A stretch of 64,000 nucleotides of DNA from Natrinema salaciae (GTDB taxonomy: Archaea > Halobacteriota > Halobacteria > Halobacteriales > Natrialbaceae): NCBI RefSeq assembly GCF_900110865.1, contig NZ_FOFD01000002.1, positions 62,001 to 126,000 on the forward strand. The letters are read 5' to 3'. The notes beneath the pieces are model-generated. The model was given only the letters and a program-made list of their open reading frames with translations, did no database searches and was not told the DNA's origin. Each line of letters opens with the position of its first letter. The stretch's first letter is position 1. Shown piece after piece: positions 27,712-36,660 of the stretch. The position numbers and the translations under genes are program-made.

Positions 27712-29055
27712 ATGGAGCGATCGTCGGGCGACGGACGGCTGGCGGGTGAGACGGAGCCGGTGGGCGAGACCGTCGATCTCGTCGGCCGGAGTCGCGAACT
27801 CGAGGACGTCTCGTTCAGCGCGATTCTCGACGGAAGCGCCGAGTCGCGCGTCCAGTGGGCCACCCCCGACGGTCTCGAACTGGTCGGTCGCGGCGTCGCC
27901 GCCCGGTTTAGCGCTGGCGGCACGGAGCGATTCGACCGAATCCGATCGCAGGCGGCCCGGACGTTCGACGGGCTCGAACACGACGGCCCCCCGTCGGCGC
28001 GACCGCGGGCCGTCGGCGGGTTCTCGTTTCACGACGGCCACGGCTCGACCCCGCCCTGGACCGGTTTCGACGCGGCCTCGTTCGTCGTTCCACAGGTGCT
28101 CGTCACCCGGAGCGACGACGGGACGTGGCTGACGGCCGTCGGCAACCGAGCCGACGAGGCCGCAGATCGGCTCGAACGCTGGCACGAGCGCCTGACGGCG
28201 GCACCGGCGATGCGACCGAGCGGGTCGACCCCCGGCGTTACGGACACGCGACGGACGACCTCGCCGGCCGAGTGGACGGCGCAGGTCGAGACGGCGCTCG
28301 AGCGGATCGCCAACGGGGAGTTGACGAAAGTCGTCCTCGCACAGGCCCTCTCGGTCGAACTCGAGGGGGTCGTCGACGTTCCCGCGCTCCTCGAGCGACT
28401 GCGCCGTCAGTATCCGAACTGTTACCGATTTCTCGTCGATCACGAGACCGGCGGCACGTTCTTCGGTGCGCCGCCCGAGCGGCTGGTGTCGAAACGCGGC
28501 CCACGGCTCGAGACGGAAGCGCTCGCCGGCTCCGTGCCCCGCGGCGAGACGCCGGCCGAGGACGAGGAGTACGTCGAGCGGATGCGTGCGAACGCGAAGT
28601 TTCAACACGAACACGGGCTCGTCGTCGACGCGATTCGGGAGCAGCTCGGGCCGTTCGCGCGCGAACTCGTTATCAGCGAGCAAACGATTCGCCGGCTGGC
28701 CACGATTCAGCATCTGCAGACGCCGATCGAGGCGACGCTCGAGGGTGATCGCCACGTCCTCGAGCTCGTCGAAGCTCTGCACCCGACGCCCGCGGTCGGC
28801 GGCGTCCCGCCGGGCGCGGCCTGGGAGACGATCCGCGACACGGAGACGTTCGATCGCGGCTGGTACGCGGCACCGATCGGCTGGTTCGACGCCGCCGGCG
28901 ACGGCGAGTTCGCGGTCGCCATTCGATCCGGGATCGCGGCCGACGGGACGGTGACGCTGTTCGCCGGAAACGGGATCGTCGCCGACAGCGATCCGGACGA
29001 CGAGTGGGACGAAGTACAGCTGAAGTACCGACCGATTCTGGACGAATTGCGGTAG
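27712..29055 (+). CDS. menF: Isochorismate synthase MenF
   Basis: 447 residues from ATG (a GTG three codons earlier is an alternative). The chorismate-binding C-terminal half carries LAGSVPRGETPAEDEEYVER, KFQHEHGLVVDAI, STQHLQTP-like TIQHLQTPIEATL, HPTPAVGGVP and DRGWYAAPIGWFD, all typical of MenF/EntC/TrpE. It makes isochorismate for menaquinone. The gene is followed after 11 bases by menD, so pathway context supports MenF over the other isochorismate or anthranilate synthases. Confidence 0.93.
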   Translation: MERSSGDGRLAGETEPVGETVDLVGRSRELEDVSFSAILDGSAESRVQWATPDGLELVGRGVAARFSAGGTERFDRIRSQAARTFDGLEHDGPPSARPRAVGGFSFHDGHGSTPPWTGFDAASFVVPQVLVTRSDDGTWLTAVGNRADEAADRLERWHERLTAAPAMRPSGSTPGVTDTRRTTSPAEWTAQVETALERIANGELTKVVLAQALSVELEGVVDVPALLERLRRQYPNCYRFLVDHETGGTFFGAPPERLVSKRGPRLETEALAGSVPRGETPAEDEEYVERMRANAKFQHEHGLVVDAIREQLGPFARELVISEQTIRRLATIQHLQTPIEATLEGDRHVLELVEALHPTPAVGGVPPGAAWETIRDTETFDRGWYAAPIGWFDAAGDGEFAVAIRSGIAADGTVTLFAGNGIVADSDPDDEWDEVQLKYRPILDELR

Positions 29056-29066
29056 CATCTGATCCG

Positions 29067-30914
29067 ATGACTGCACCGAACCGCGCGACCCTGTGGGGCC
29101 GCGTCGTCGCCGACGAACTCGCCGAAAGCGGGCTCGAAGCCGTCTGTCTCGCGCCCGGCAGCCGGTCGACGCCGCTGACTGTCGCCGTCGCCGAACACCC
29201 GGACATCGACGTCTACTCGCACCTGGACGAGCGGTCGGCGGCGTACTTCGCCCTCGGCCGCGCCCGTCGAACGGGCGAGCCGACGGCGCTGGTCTGTACC
29301 TCCGGCACGGCGGCGGCCAACTTCCACCCCGCCGTGATGGAGGCCGATCGGGCTCGCGTTCCGCTGCTCGTTCTCACGGCCGACCGGCCGACCGAACTCC
29401 GGGACAGCGGCGCGAACCAGACCGTCGATCAGGTCAAGCTCTACGGCGATGCGGTCCGGTGGCACGCCGTGCTACCCGAGCCCGAAGCGGACGAGCGGAA
29501 GGTGCGGAGCCTTCGGACGACCGTCGCTCGAGCCCTCTCGGAAACGACCGGCGTTTCGCCCGGCCCGGTCCACCTCAACTGTCCGTTTCGCAAACCGCTC
29601 GAGCCCGTCGAGGTTCCGGGCGACGTGCCGGAATCGTTCGCCGAGACGGCGGCCGGACGCGGTCGCGACGGCCCCTTCGTCGAGACCGTCGACGGGACGC
29701 GGACGCTCACCGACGGCGAGCACCGATCCCTCCTGGCGGCCCTCGAAAACGCCGATCGGCCGTTGATCGTCGCGGGCCCCGCCGATCCGACGGCACTCGC
29801 CGGCCTCGAGCCCGCGGCCGTCACCGACCTCGCCGACCGACTCGGCGCGCCGATCCTCGCGGACCCGCTGTCGGGGCTGCGGTTCGGTCCGCACGTCGAC
29901 CGGGTGGACGTGGAAGCGGTCCGGGGCGACGGGACGCGTTCGGTCTACGGCGGCTACGACGCCTACGTCGACGAGCTGCCGGCTCCCGACGCCGTCCTCC
30001 GGTTCGGGGCCTCGCCCACGTCCAAACCGCTCCGCCACTGGCTCCGGGACGCCGACGCCAGGCAGTTCCTCGTCGATCCCGCGGGCGCGTGGCGTGAGGC
30101 GACCTTCACCGCGACGGATCTCCTGGCCGCCGAGCCCGGTGCCGTCGTCGACGGGTTGCTCGAGGCGCTCGCGGCGGGCGACGGCGAACGCGGGAGCCGC
30201 GACACGAGTCAGCGAGCGTCGGCCGACGACTGGCGCAGCCGGTTCGACGCGGCCGAACGCCGGCACTGGGGGGTCTGCGACGAGGCATCGAGCGCCGATG
30301 CGCTCGCGTCGATGCCGTTCGAGGGGGCGATTCTCGCGGCCGTCGTTTCGAACGCGCCGGACTCGGCGACCGTCTTCGTCTCGAACAGCATGCCGATCCG
30401 AGACGCCGATCGGTTCGGCCGGCCGCGGAGCGCCGATCTGACGGTCCTCGCGAACCGGGGTGCGAGCGGCATCGACGGGATCACGAGCACCGCCCTCGGC
30501 GCCGGGAGCGCGACGGCCGAGCCGCTGGTGCTCGTGACCGGCGATCTGGCCCTCTATCACGACTCGAACGGGCTGCTCGCACTCGATCGCTGCGACGTCG
30601 ACGCGACGATCGTCCTGCTGGACAACGACGGCGGCGGCATCTTCCACAAGCTCCCGATCGAGGGGTTCGATCCCCCGTTCACCGAGCAGTTCAAGACGCC
30701 CCACGGCCTCGAGTTCGAGGCGCTCGGCGATCTCTACGACCTCGAGTTCGAGCGGGTCGCGCCAGCGGCGTTCGCGGACGCCTACCGGCGATCGCTCGCG
30801 GCGGACGGGACGCAACTGCTCGCCGTCGAGTTCGATTCCGCGGCGAGCCACCGGCGGCGCGAGGCGCTCAGGGAACGCGTGCTCGAGGGACTCGACGGCC
30901 GGAGCGAAGGGTAG
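29067..30914 (+). CDS. menD: SEPHCHC synthase MenD
   Basis: 615 residues. The ThDP-dependent enzyme condenses isochorismate with 2-oxoglutarate. The N-terminal Glu that activates ThDP is in YSHLDERSAAYFALG, the CTSGTAAANFHPAV and LTADRPTELRDSGANQT blocks are typical, and the Mg-ThDP motif is VTGDLALYHDSNGL ending DNDGGGIFHKLP. Normal length and intact. Eleven bases separate it from menF, so they form an operon; an opposite-strand J-domain gene then separates it from menB. Confidence 0.94.
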   Translation: MTAPNRATLWGRVVADELAESGLEAVCLAPGSRSTPLTVAVAEHPDIDVYSHLDERSAAYFALGRARRTGEPTALVCTSGTAAANFHPAVMEADRARVPLLVLTADRPTELRDSGANQTVDQVKLYGDAVRWHAVLPEPEADERKVRSLRTTVARALSETTGVSPGPVHLNCPFRKPLEPVEVPGDVPESFAETAAGRGRDGPFVETVDGTRTLTDGEHRSLLAALENADRPLIVAGPADPTALAGLEPAAVTDLADRLGAPILADPLSGLRFGPHVDRVDVEAVRGDGTRSVYGGYDAYVDELPAPDAVLRFGASPTSKPLRHWLRDADARQFLVDPAGAWREATFTATDLLAAEPGAVVDGLLEALAAGDGERGSRDTSQRASADDWRSRFDAAERRHWGVCDEASSADALASMPFEGAILAAVVSNAPDSATVFVSNSMPIRDADRFGRPRSADLTVLANRGASGIDGITSTALGAGSATAEPLVLVTGDLALYHDSNGLLALDRCDVDATIVLLDNDGGGIFHKLPIEGFDPPFTEQFKTPHGLEFEALGDLYDLEFERVAPAAFADAYRRSLAADGTQLLAVEFDSAASHRRREALRERVLEGLDGRSEG

Positions 30915-31036
30915 TCGACTGCCCGGAACTGGATCGGGGTCGCGCTCTGTCGGCGTCGGTGACGGTCTTCGGTTCTTTGCCGTGGCTCGAATCGGAGCGG
31001 CGGGCGTCTCGGGCGTCGAGACGGAACGCGTGAGAC

Positions 31037-32032
31037 TCACGGCCGGAGGGCCCACCACAGCGCGACGGCGTAGCCGAACGGAACCCAAGCGAACCCGAGC
31101 AAGAGCAAGCCGTACAGGGACAGCGGATCGATCGACGAAACGGCCACCAGTCCGATCGGAAAGAGGACGCTCCAGCCGCCGAACGCGACCGTCGCGATCC
31201 GGGGCATCGTCAGCAGATAGCCGACCAGCACGAGGGTACACGCGACGACGACGGCGTTGATCGGCAGCGAAAACAGCGGCGTCAGACTCGCGGCGACGAA
31301 CAGCGGATACAAGAGGGCGACGGTACCGACCGAGATCGCCGTGTGCCGATCGATCCGCGGCCCGCGCCACTCGAGGTCGACCTCGCCGTCCCAGTCGTGG
31401 ACGGAGTACCGAAACTCCTCGTCGGCGTCCGTCTTCGTCGCAGCACCGGATTTCGTCGTCGTTTCCGTCGCGGCACCCGTCGTGCCGCCGGGAGTGGCGG
31501 TGTCGTCGTTGTCGAACGGCCAGTCGCCCGCCGCGCGCCGCTTCGCTCGCTGGCGTCGCCGGCGGGAGCGCTGTCGGGCGTGGTGACTCCTCGTCGACTC
31601 GGTATCGGTCGTCTCGGTTCGCGTCCACCCCGCCGTTCGGCCGCTCGTCCGTCGGCCGTCCGTCCCCGTTCGGTCGGCACCATCGGAGTCGCTCGTCCCC
31701 GTGCCGTCCGCCGTCTCCGATTTCGTCCGGGTATCCGAAACCGACCGATCGAACCCGTCCCCGTCGCCGTCGTCGCTCGAGTCGTCTCCGGTTGCTGCGC
31801 CCTGGGCGAGTCCGACGTACGTCTCGTGACCGAGGCGGTCGTAGCGGGCGCGCTCGGTCCCGTCGGTGAGCACCGACTTCGCGGTCGTGACCCGCTGGAA
31901 CTGCTCGGCTGCGTCGGGGTCGTCGGAGTGGTCCGGATGCGTCTCGAGGACGCGCTCCCGATACGCCGACTCGATCTCGTCCGCGGTCGCATCCGGATCG
32001 ACCTCGAGGACGTCGTAGTACGTCTCGCCCAT
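31037..32032 (-). CDS. J-domain membrane protein
   Basis: 331 residues. A J domain at residues 4-66 has the HPD motif in LETHPDHSDD (residues 32-34). A disordered Thr/Ser/Asp/Gly-rich middle carries one very basic patch (ARQRSRRRRQRAKRRAAGDW), and four or five transmembrane helices end the protein. It should recruit Hsp70 (DnaK) to the membrane; unlike DnaJ it has no zinc domain. It is inserted on the opposite strand within the menaquinone gene group. Confidence 0.8.
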   Translation of the reverse strand: MGETYYDVLEVDPDATADEIESAYRERVLETHPDHSDDPDAAEQFQRVTTAKSVLTDGTERARYDRLGHETYVGLAQGAATGDDSSDDGDGDGFDRSVSDTRTKSETADGTGTSDSDGADRTGTDGRRTSGRTAGWTRTETTDTESTRSHHARQRSRRRRQRAKRRAAGDWPFDNDDTATPGGTTGAATETTTKSGAATKTDADEEFRYSVHDWDGEVDLEWRGPRIDRHTAISVGTVALLYPLFVAASLTPLFSLPINAVVVACTLVLVGYLLTMPRIATVAFGGWSVLFPIGLVAVSSIDPLSLYGLLLLGFAWVPFGYAVALWWALRP

Positions 32033-32378
32033 CGCCTACGATCCTGTTGGCCGACTGAGTGAAAAATCAATCGGGTTCGACGACCGTCGTCGCTGGCGTC
32101 GTTCGAGAGCGCGAATTCGGTCGAGCGCGATCCGAGCGCAGGTTCGAACCGGCCGCCTCGAGACATATGAATCGTATATCGGTATATCAAATCCGGCTGG
32201 CCGGCCAGTTATCGAACTCGTCGACGTGCGGCCAGTGAGTAGCCGCTGACCCGACGGACGGAACGCCGCCGAACGGTCGCGTGCCGCCATCACGCCGTGG
32301 CCGCACCGACGGCACGAGTCGACGCGGTCGAACCACGACGCGAATCTATTTCACGTCCCGCGAACCAACGTCGACCAA
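32033..32378. other. Intergenic, divergent; carries third AT-rich element
   Basis: About 345 bases between the J-domain gene and menB. Apart from the element at 32170-32190 no coding sequence or RNA is recognised. It must hold promoters for both flanking genes. Confidence 0.4.
32170..32190 (+). repeat. Third copy of the TATATCGATATA-type element
   Basis: AATCGTATATCGGTATATCA matches the core of the repeat at 7197-7230 (minus strand) at about 16 of 18 positions but not its inner flank. Its presence away from the recombinase argues that the core may be a regulator site rather than only an element end. Confidence 0.35.
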
Positions 32379-33272
32379 ATGGTTTCGGAACTATTCGATC
32401 CGGAGCGGTGGGAGCCGGTCGCGGACCTGAACGACGAGTTCGACGACATCACGTACCACCGGGCGGTCGACTCCGGGACGGTTCGGATCGCGTTCGACCG
32501 ACCGGACGTTCGCAACGCGTTTCGGCCGGGGACCGTCGACGAACTCTACGACGCGCTCGACCACGCCAAGCGCCAGACCGACGTGGGTTGCATCCTGCTG
32601 ACCGGGAACGGGCCGTCCTCGAAGGACGGCGGCTGGGCGTTCTGTTCTGGCGGCGACCAGACGATCCGCGGCGAGGACGGCTACCAGTACGAGGGCGACG
32701 AGGAGCGCGCGTCGGAGCAGGGACGGCTGCACATTCTCGAGGTCCAGCGCCTGATCCGCCACATCCCGAAGGTCGTCGTCTGCGTGGTCCCGGGCTGGGC
32801 GGTCGGCGGCGGCCACTCGCTGCACGTCGTCTGCGATCTGACGATCGCGAGCGAGGAGCACGCGAAGTTCCTCCAGACCGATCCCGACGTGGCGAGCTAC
32901 GACGCCGGCTTCGGCTCGGCCTACCTCGCCAAGCAGATCGGCCAGAAGAAGGCCCGCGAGGTGTTCTTCCTCGGCAAGACCTACTCCGCCGCGGAGGCCG
33001 CGGAGATGGGGATGGTCAACGAAGCCGTCCCCCACGAGGAACTCGAGGAGACCGCCCTCGAGTGGGGCCGGCGCATCAATTCCAAGAGCCCGACGGCGAT
33101 GCGGATGCTCAAGTACGCGTTCAACATGACCGACGACGGGTTGGTCGGCCAGCAGGTGTTCGCCGGCGAGGCGACGCGGCTCGGTTACATGACCGACGAG
33201 GCCACGGAAGGTCGAGACGCCTTCGTCGAGGGCCGCGATCCGGAGTTCGACGACTTCCCGTGGCACTACTGA
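32379..33272 (+). CDS. menB: 1,4-dihydroxy-2-naphthoyl-CoA synthase MenB
   Basis: 297 residues, crotonase fold. FCSGGDQTIRGEDGYQYEGD is the MenB-specific active-site loop, VVPGWAVGGGHSLHVVCDLT forms the oxyanion hole region, and YDAGFGSAYLAKQIGQKKAR carries the Asp/Tyr of the MenB active site. It cyclises o-succinylbenzoyl-CoA. It starts a rightward run that continues through menA, menC and menE. Confidence 0.95.
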   Translation: MVSELFDPERWEPVADLNDEFDDITYHRAVDSGTVRIAFDRPDVRNAFRPGTVDELYDALDHAKRQTDVGCILLTGNGPSSKDGGWAFCSGGDQTIRGEDGYQYEGDEERASEQGRLHILEVQRLIRHIPKVVVCVVPGWAVGGGHSLHVVCDLTIASEEHAKFLQTDPDVASYDAGFGSAYLAKQIGQKKAREVFFLGKTYSAAEAAEMGMVNEAVPHEELEETALEWGRRINSKSPTAMRMLKYAFNMTDDGLVGQQVFAGEATRLGYMTDEATEGRDAFVEGRDPEFDDFPWHY

Positions 33273-33335
33273 GCGACCGGGACCGGGACCAGGTATCGAT
33301 CGCGATGCGTCTCCAGTCTCCAGGAGGGTACTGAC

Positions 33336-34544
33336 GTGGATCGACGAACGTTCCTTCGGCGGACGACGCTGCCGGCTGCCATCGCCGTCGCAGGCTGTTC
33401 CGCGCCGAGCGGCGGGGCCGACGAGCGTACCGGCGACCACAACGACGGTGGAACCGGGAACAGTAGCGGTAGCGGTGCCGCAGACGTCGAGGGGACTGCA
33501 CCGATTCCGCGGATCGACGACCCGCCGGCGGCGGTGTACCTTCCCGGTCACCGGAAGGCGATGCGGGTCCTCGACCCGGTCACGGCCGGCGAGTACGCGC
33601 TCGTCCCGATGCTCTCGTACCCGCATCCATTCTGGGTCGTCACCGGCACCGACCGCCAGGCCGTCGAGCCCGACGCGGGCCGGGGCGTCCACCTGATGCT
33701 CGTCTGCTGGGACCCCGAGACGGGGGTCGTCTTCCCCGGCGACGCCGAGCCCAGAGTGACGATTTCTCGGAACGGCGACCGAATCGCGTCGCGCCCGCTG
33801 TGGCCCATGCTCTCCCAGGAGATGGGCGTCCACTTCGGCGACAACGTCTCCCTGCCGAGCGACGGGACCTACACCGCACGGGTTGACCTCCCGCCGGTCC
33901 CGACGCGGCTGACCGGTTCCCTCGCGGGCCGGTTCACCGAGGGCGGGACCGCGTCGTTCGAGTTCACCTACGATCGGGCGTTCCGCGAGGAGGTCGTCGA
34001 CGGCATCGAGTTACTGGACCGAGAGCGCTGGGGGGATCGAGGGGCGCTCGAGCCGATGCACCACGGTGCCGGCGGAGGGCCGTCGCCCGAGATTCCGTAC
34101 TCTGCGCTCCCGCCTGCCGACGCCTATCCTGGGACCCATCTGGTCGACCCGGCCGCGGACGCCGATGGCGGGTCCGGCGACGGCCTCCCCGAGAGCGGCG
34201 ACGCAACGTTCGTCGTCACGCTGCTCGAGGCGGGGTCTCGGTTGGCCCCCGGGGACGACCGATCCCTGCTCGTCTCACCGCGGACGCCGTACAATCGCGT
34301 TCCGCTGGTGAACACGTCCATGCGCGCCGTCGTCGAGCGCGACGGCGAGCCGGTCGACGAGTCCCGCAAACTCGAGCGAACGCTCGACGGCGAGTTCGGC
34401 CTCTGGTACGGCCGACCGGTCGCGGACGTTCGGACGGGTGATACGGTTCGGATCACGATCGAATCGCCGCCGCAGGCGGCGCGCCATCAGGGGTACGAGA
34501 CGGCCTTTTTCGAGATGGAGCCGCTCGAGCTAGTCGTCCCCTGA
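33336..34544 (+). CDS. Tat lipoprotein resembling periplasmic iron-transport (P19-type) proteins
   Basis: 402 residues from GTG. Signal DRRTFLRRTTLPAAIAVAGC (twin-arginine, lipobox). The mature protein has two beta-rich domains; MLSYPHPFWVVTG, WPMLSQEMGVHFGDNV and EPMHHGAGGGP contain conserved-looking His and Met. I think it belongs to the haloarchaeal DUF7350 family, which resembles P19/Tp34 metal-transport proteins; that link is from memory. It sits between menB and menA and interrupts the pathway genes. Confidence 0.6.
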   Translation: MDRRTFLRRTTLPAAIAVAGCSAPSGGADERTGDHNDGGTGNSSGSGAADVEGTAPIPRIDDPPAAVYLPGHRKAMRVLDPVTAGEYALVPMLSYPHPFWVVTGTDRQAVEPDAGRGVHLMLVCWDPETGVVFPGDAEPRVTISRNGDRIASRPLWPMLSQEMGVHFGDNVSLPSDGTYTARVDLPPVPTRLTGSLAGRFTEGGTASFEFTYDRAFREEVVDGIELLDRERWGDRGALEPMHHGAGGGPSPEIPYSALPPADAYPGTHLVDPAADADGGSGDGLPESGDATFVVTLLEAGSRLAPGDDRSLLVSPRTPYNRVPLVNTSMRAVVERDGEPVDESRKLERTLDGEFGLWYGRPVADVRTGDTVRITIESPPQAARHQGYETAFFEMEPLELVVP

Positions 34545-34615
34545 GCGCCGGCATCCCTCCCGGTCACGACTCGCAATGCCAACGTTGACACTCTCTCGAG
34601 TGGGACACTCGAGCA

Positions 34616-35557
34616 ATGAGTTCGGCGGAGGTCGAGATATCACGGACGAAGGCGTGGCTGATGGCGGCCCGCCCCCAGACCTTGCCCGCGGCTGCGGCCC
34701 CGATTATCGTGGGGACGGGACTCGCAGCGCACGAGGGGGTGCTCGCGCCGCTACCGGCGATGATGGCGTTCGTCGGTTCGGCGCTGATTCAGATCGGGAC
34801 GAATTTCGCGAACGACTACTACGACGCGGTGAAGGGGGCCGACACCGAGGACCGCGAGGGGTTCACCCGGGTCACCCAGTCGGGGCTCATCTCCCCGGAA
34901 CAGGTCAAGCTCGCGACCGTCGTGACGTTCGGGCTGGCGATCCTCACGGGGACGTACCTCGTCTACGTCGGCGGGCTGCCGATCCTCGTCGTCGGGCTCG
35001 TGAGCGTCTTCTGCGGCTGGGCGTACACCGGCGGCCCGTACCCCCTCGGCTATCACGGACTGGGCGATCTCTTCGTCTTCGTCTTCTTCGGGCTGGTCGC
35101 CGTAACGGGGACGTACTACGTCCAGGCCGCTGCCGTCGTCGCCGATCCGCTCGCGACGACGATCCCCGACGGAACGGTCACACGCGAAGCCGTCGCGGCG
35201 AGTCTGCCCGTCGCGGGCCTCTCGACGGCGATCCTCGTCGTGAACAACATCCGCGACAGGGAGACCGACGCCGAGACCGGCAAACGAACCCTCGCGGTGC
35301 GGCTCGGCTACGGGTGGAGCCGCCTCGAGTACGTCGCCATGCTCGCGATCGCCTACGTCGTTCCGCTCTGGTTCTGGCGCGCGGGGTTCGGTCCCGGCGC
35401 GTTGTTGCCGCTGCTCACGCTGCCCTACGCGGGGCTGATCGTGCGGACCGTCTGGACGCGAACCGACGGCGAGGCGCTCAATCCCGCGCTCGAGCAGACG
35501 GGCAAACTGCTCGCGACGTACGCGCTCTGTTTCGCCGGAGGGCTGGTTCTGCTATGA
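34616..35557 (+). CDS. menA: 1,4-dihydroxy-2-naphthoate polyprenyltransferase MenA
   Basis: 313 residues, UbiA-type with eight or nine transmembrane helices. The two Asp-rich prenyl-diphosphate motifs are [15 protein letters not shown] and [35 protein letters not shown] is the typical N-terminus. It attaches the prenyl tail to dihydroxynaphthoate in the membrane. The stop overlaps the ATG of menC (ATGA). Confidence 0.94.
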   Translation: MSSAEVEISRTKAWLMAARPQTLPAAAAPIIVGTGLAAHEGVLAPLPAMMAFVGSALIQIGTNFANDYYDAVKGADTEDREGFTRVTQSGLISPEQVKLATVVTFGLAILTGTYLVYVGGLPILVVGLVSVFCGWAYTGGPYPLGYHGLGDLFVFVFFGLVAVTGTYYVQAAAVVADPLATTIPDGTVTREAVAASLPVAGLSTAILVVNNIRDRETDAETGKRTLAVRLGYGWSRLEYVAMLAIAYVVPLWFWRAGFGPGALLPLLTLPYAGLIVRTVWTRTDGEALNPALEQTGKLLATYALCFAGGLVLL

Positions 35558-36660
35558 GCGCCACCGAGGACCTCTCGCTCGAGTATCGCTCGTTCTCCCT
35601 GGAGCTGGCCGACCCGCTCGAGACGGCCGACGGGTCGATCGACTCCCGCGACGGCTTCCTCGTTCGACTCGTCGACGAGGGGAGCGAGCCCGCGTCCGGT
35701 GCGACCGAACCCGGCAACGAACCCGGCGTCGGCTACGGCGAGGCGACGCCGCTGCCGGGCTGGACGGAGTCCCGCGAGGACTGCGAACGGGCCCTCGAGC
35801 GGGCACGCGAGGCGATCCGAACGGACGGGCCGAGCGAGGCGCTCGAGGTCGTCGACCGACAGGTGGCGGCCCGACACGCGCTGGCGCTGGCACTGGCGGA
35901 CCTGCAGGCCACCCGCGAGTCGACGCCGCTGTACCGCTATCTCGGGCAAGGGCCGATGGTCGGTCGGGTCCCAGTCAACGCGACGATCGGCGACGGATCG
36001 CCGGTCGAAACCGCACGCGAAACGCGCCGGGCCGTCGACCGAGGGTTCGACTGCTGTAAGCTGAAGGTGGGGCTCCGGAGCGTCGAGGACGACATCGAAC
36101 GCGTTCGACACGTGCGCGACACCGTCGGCCCCGGCGTCGATCTGCGGGTCGACGCCAACGAGGCCTGGACCTACGAAGAGGCCGAATTCGCGCTCGAGGC
36201 GTTTGCAGGACTGGGCGTCTCGATCGTCGAGCAGCCGTTGCCCGCGGGGGCGCTCGAGGGACACGCCGACCTCCGGTCCGGGAACCCGGACGTCTCGATC
36301 GCGCTCGACGAGGGATTGCTCGAGCACGGCGTCGACGCGATCTGCGAGGCCGGTGCGGCGGACGTCGTCGTCCTGAAACCGATGGCGCTCGGCGGGGTCG
36401 ACGTCGCGCGCAAGGTCGCGGCCTGGCTGACGGAACTCGGTATCACGCCGCTGGTGACGACGACCATCGACGGGGTCGTCGCCCGAACGGGCGCGGTCCA
36501 CCTCGCGGCGGCGATTCCGGACGTTCCCGCCTGCGGGCTGGCGACCGGCGAACTGCTCGCGACCGACCTGGGCCGGGACCCCGTGTTGCTCGAGAAGGGG
36601 TCGGCAGTCGTGCCGCAGGCGAAGGGGCTCGGCGTCTCCGACGTGTGGAGAGACCAATGA
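35554..36660 (+). CDS. menC: o-Succinylbenzoate synthase MenC
   Basis: 368 residues, enolase superfamily. Catalytic Lys pair in CCKLKVG, metal ligands in LRVDANEAW, SIVEQPL and SIALDEGL, and the second catalytic Lys in VVVLKPMALGG. These match the MenC/muconate-cycloisomerase barrel. Short acidic insertion near residue 45 (SEPASGATEPGNEPG). Coupled by ATGA at both ends, to menA before and menE after, so the trio is one operon. Confidence 0.93.
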   Translation: MSATEDLSLEYRSFSLELADPLETADGSIDSRDGFLVRLVDEGSEPASGATEPGNEPGVGYGEATPLPGWTESREDCERALERAREAIRTDGPSEALEVVDRQVAARHALALALADLQATRESTPLYRYLGQGPMVGRVPVNATIGDGSPVETARETRRAVDRGFDCCKLKVGLRSVEDDIERVRHVRDTVGPGVDLRVDANEAWTYEEAEFALEAFAGLGVSIVEQPLPAGALEGHADLRSGNPDVSIALDEGLLEHGVDAICEAGAADVVVLKPMALGGVDVARKVAAWLTELGITPLVTTTIDGVVARTGAVHLAAAIPDVPACGLATGELLATDLGRDPVLLEKGSAVVPQAKGLGVSDVWRDQ

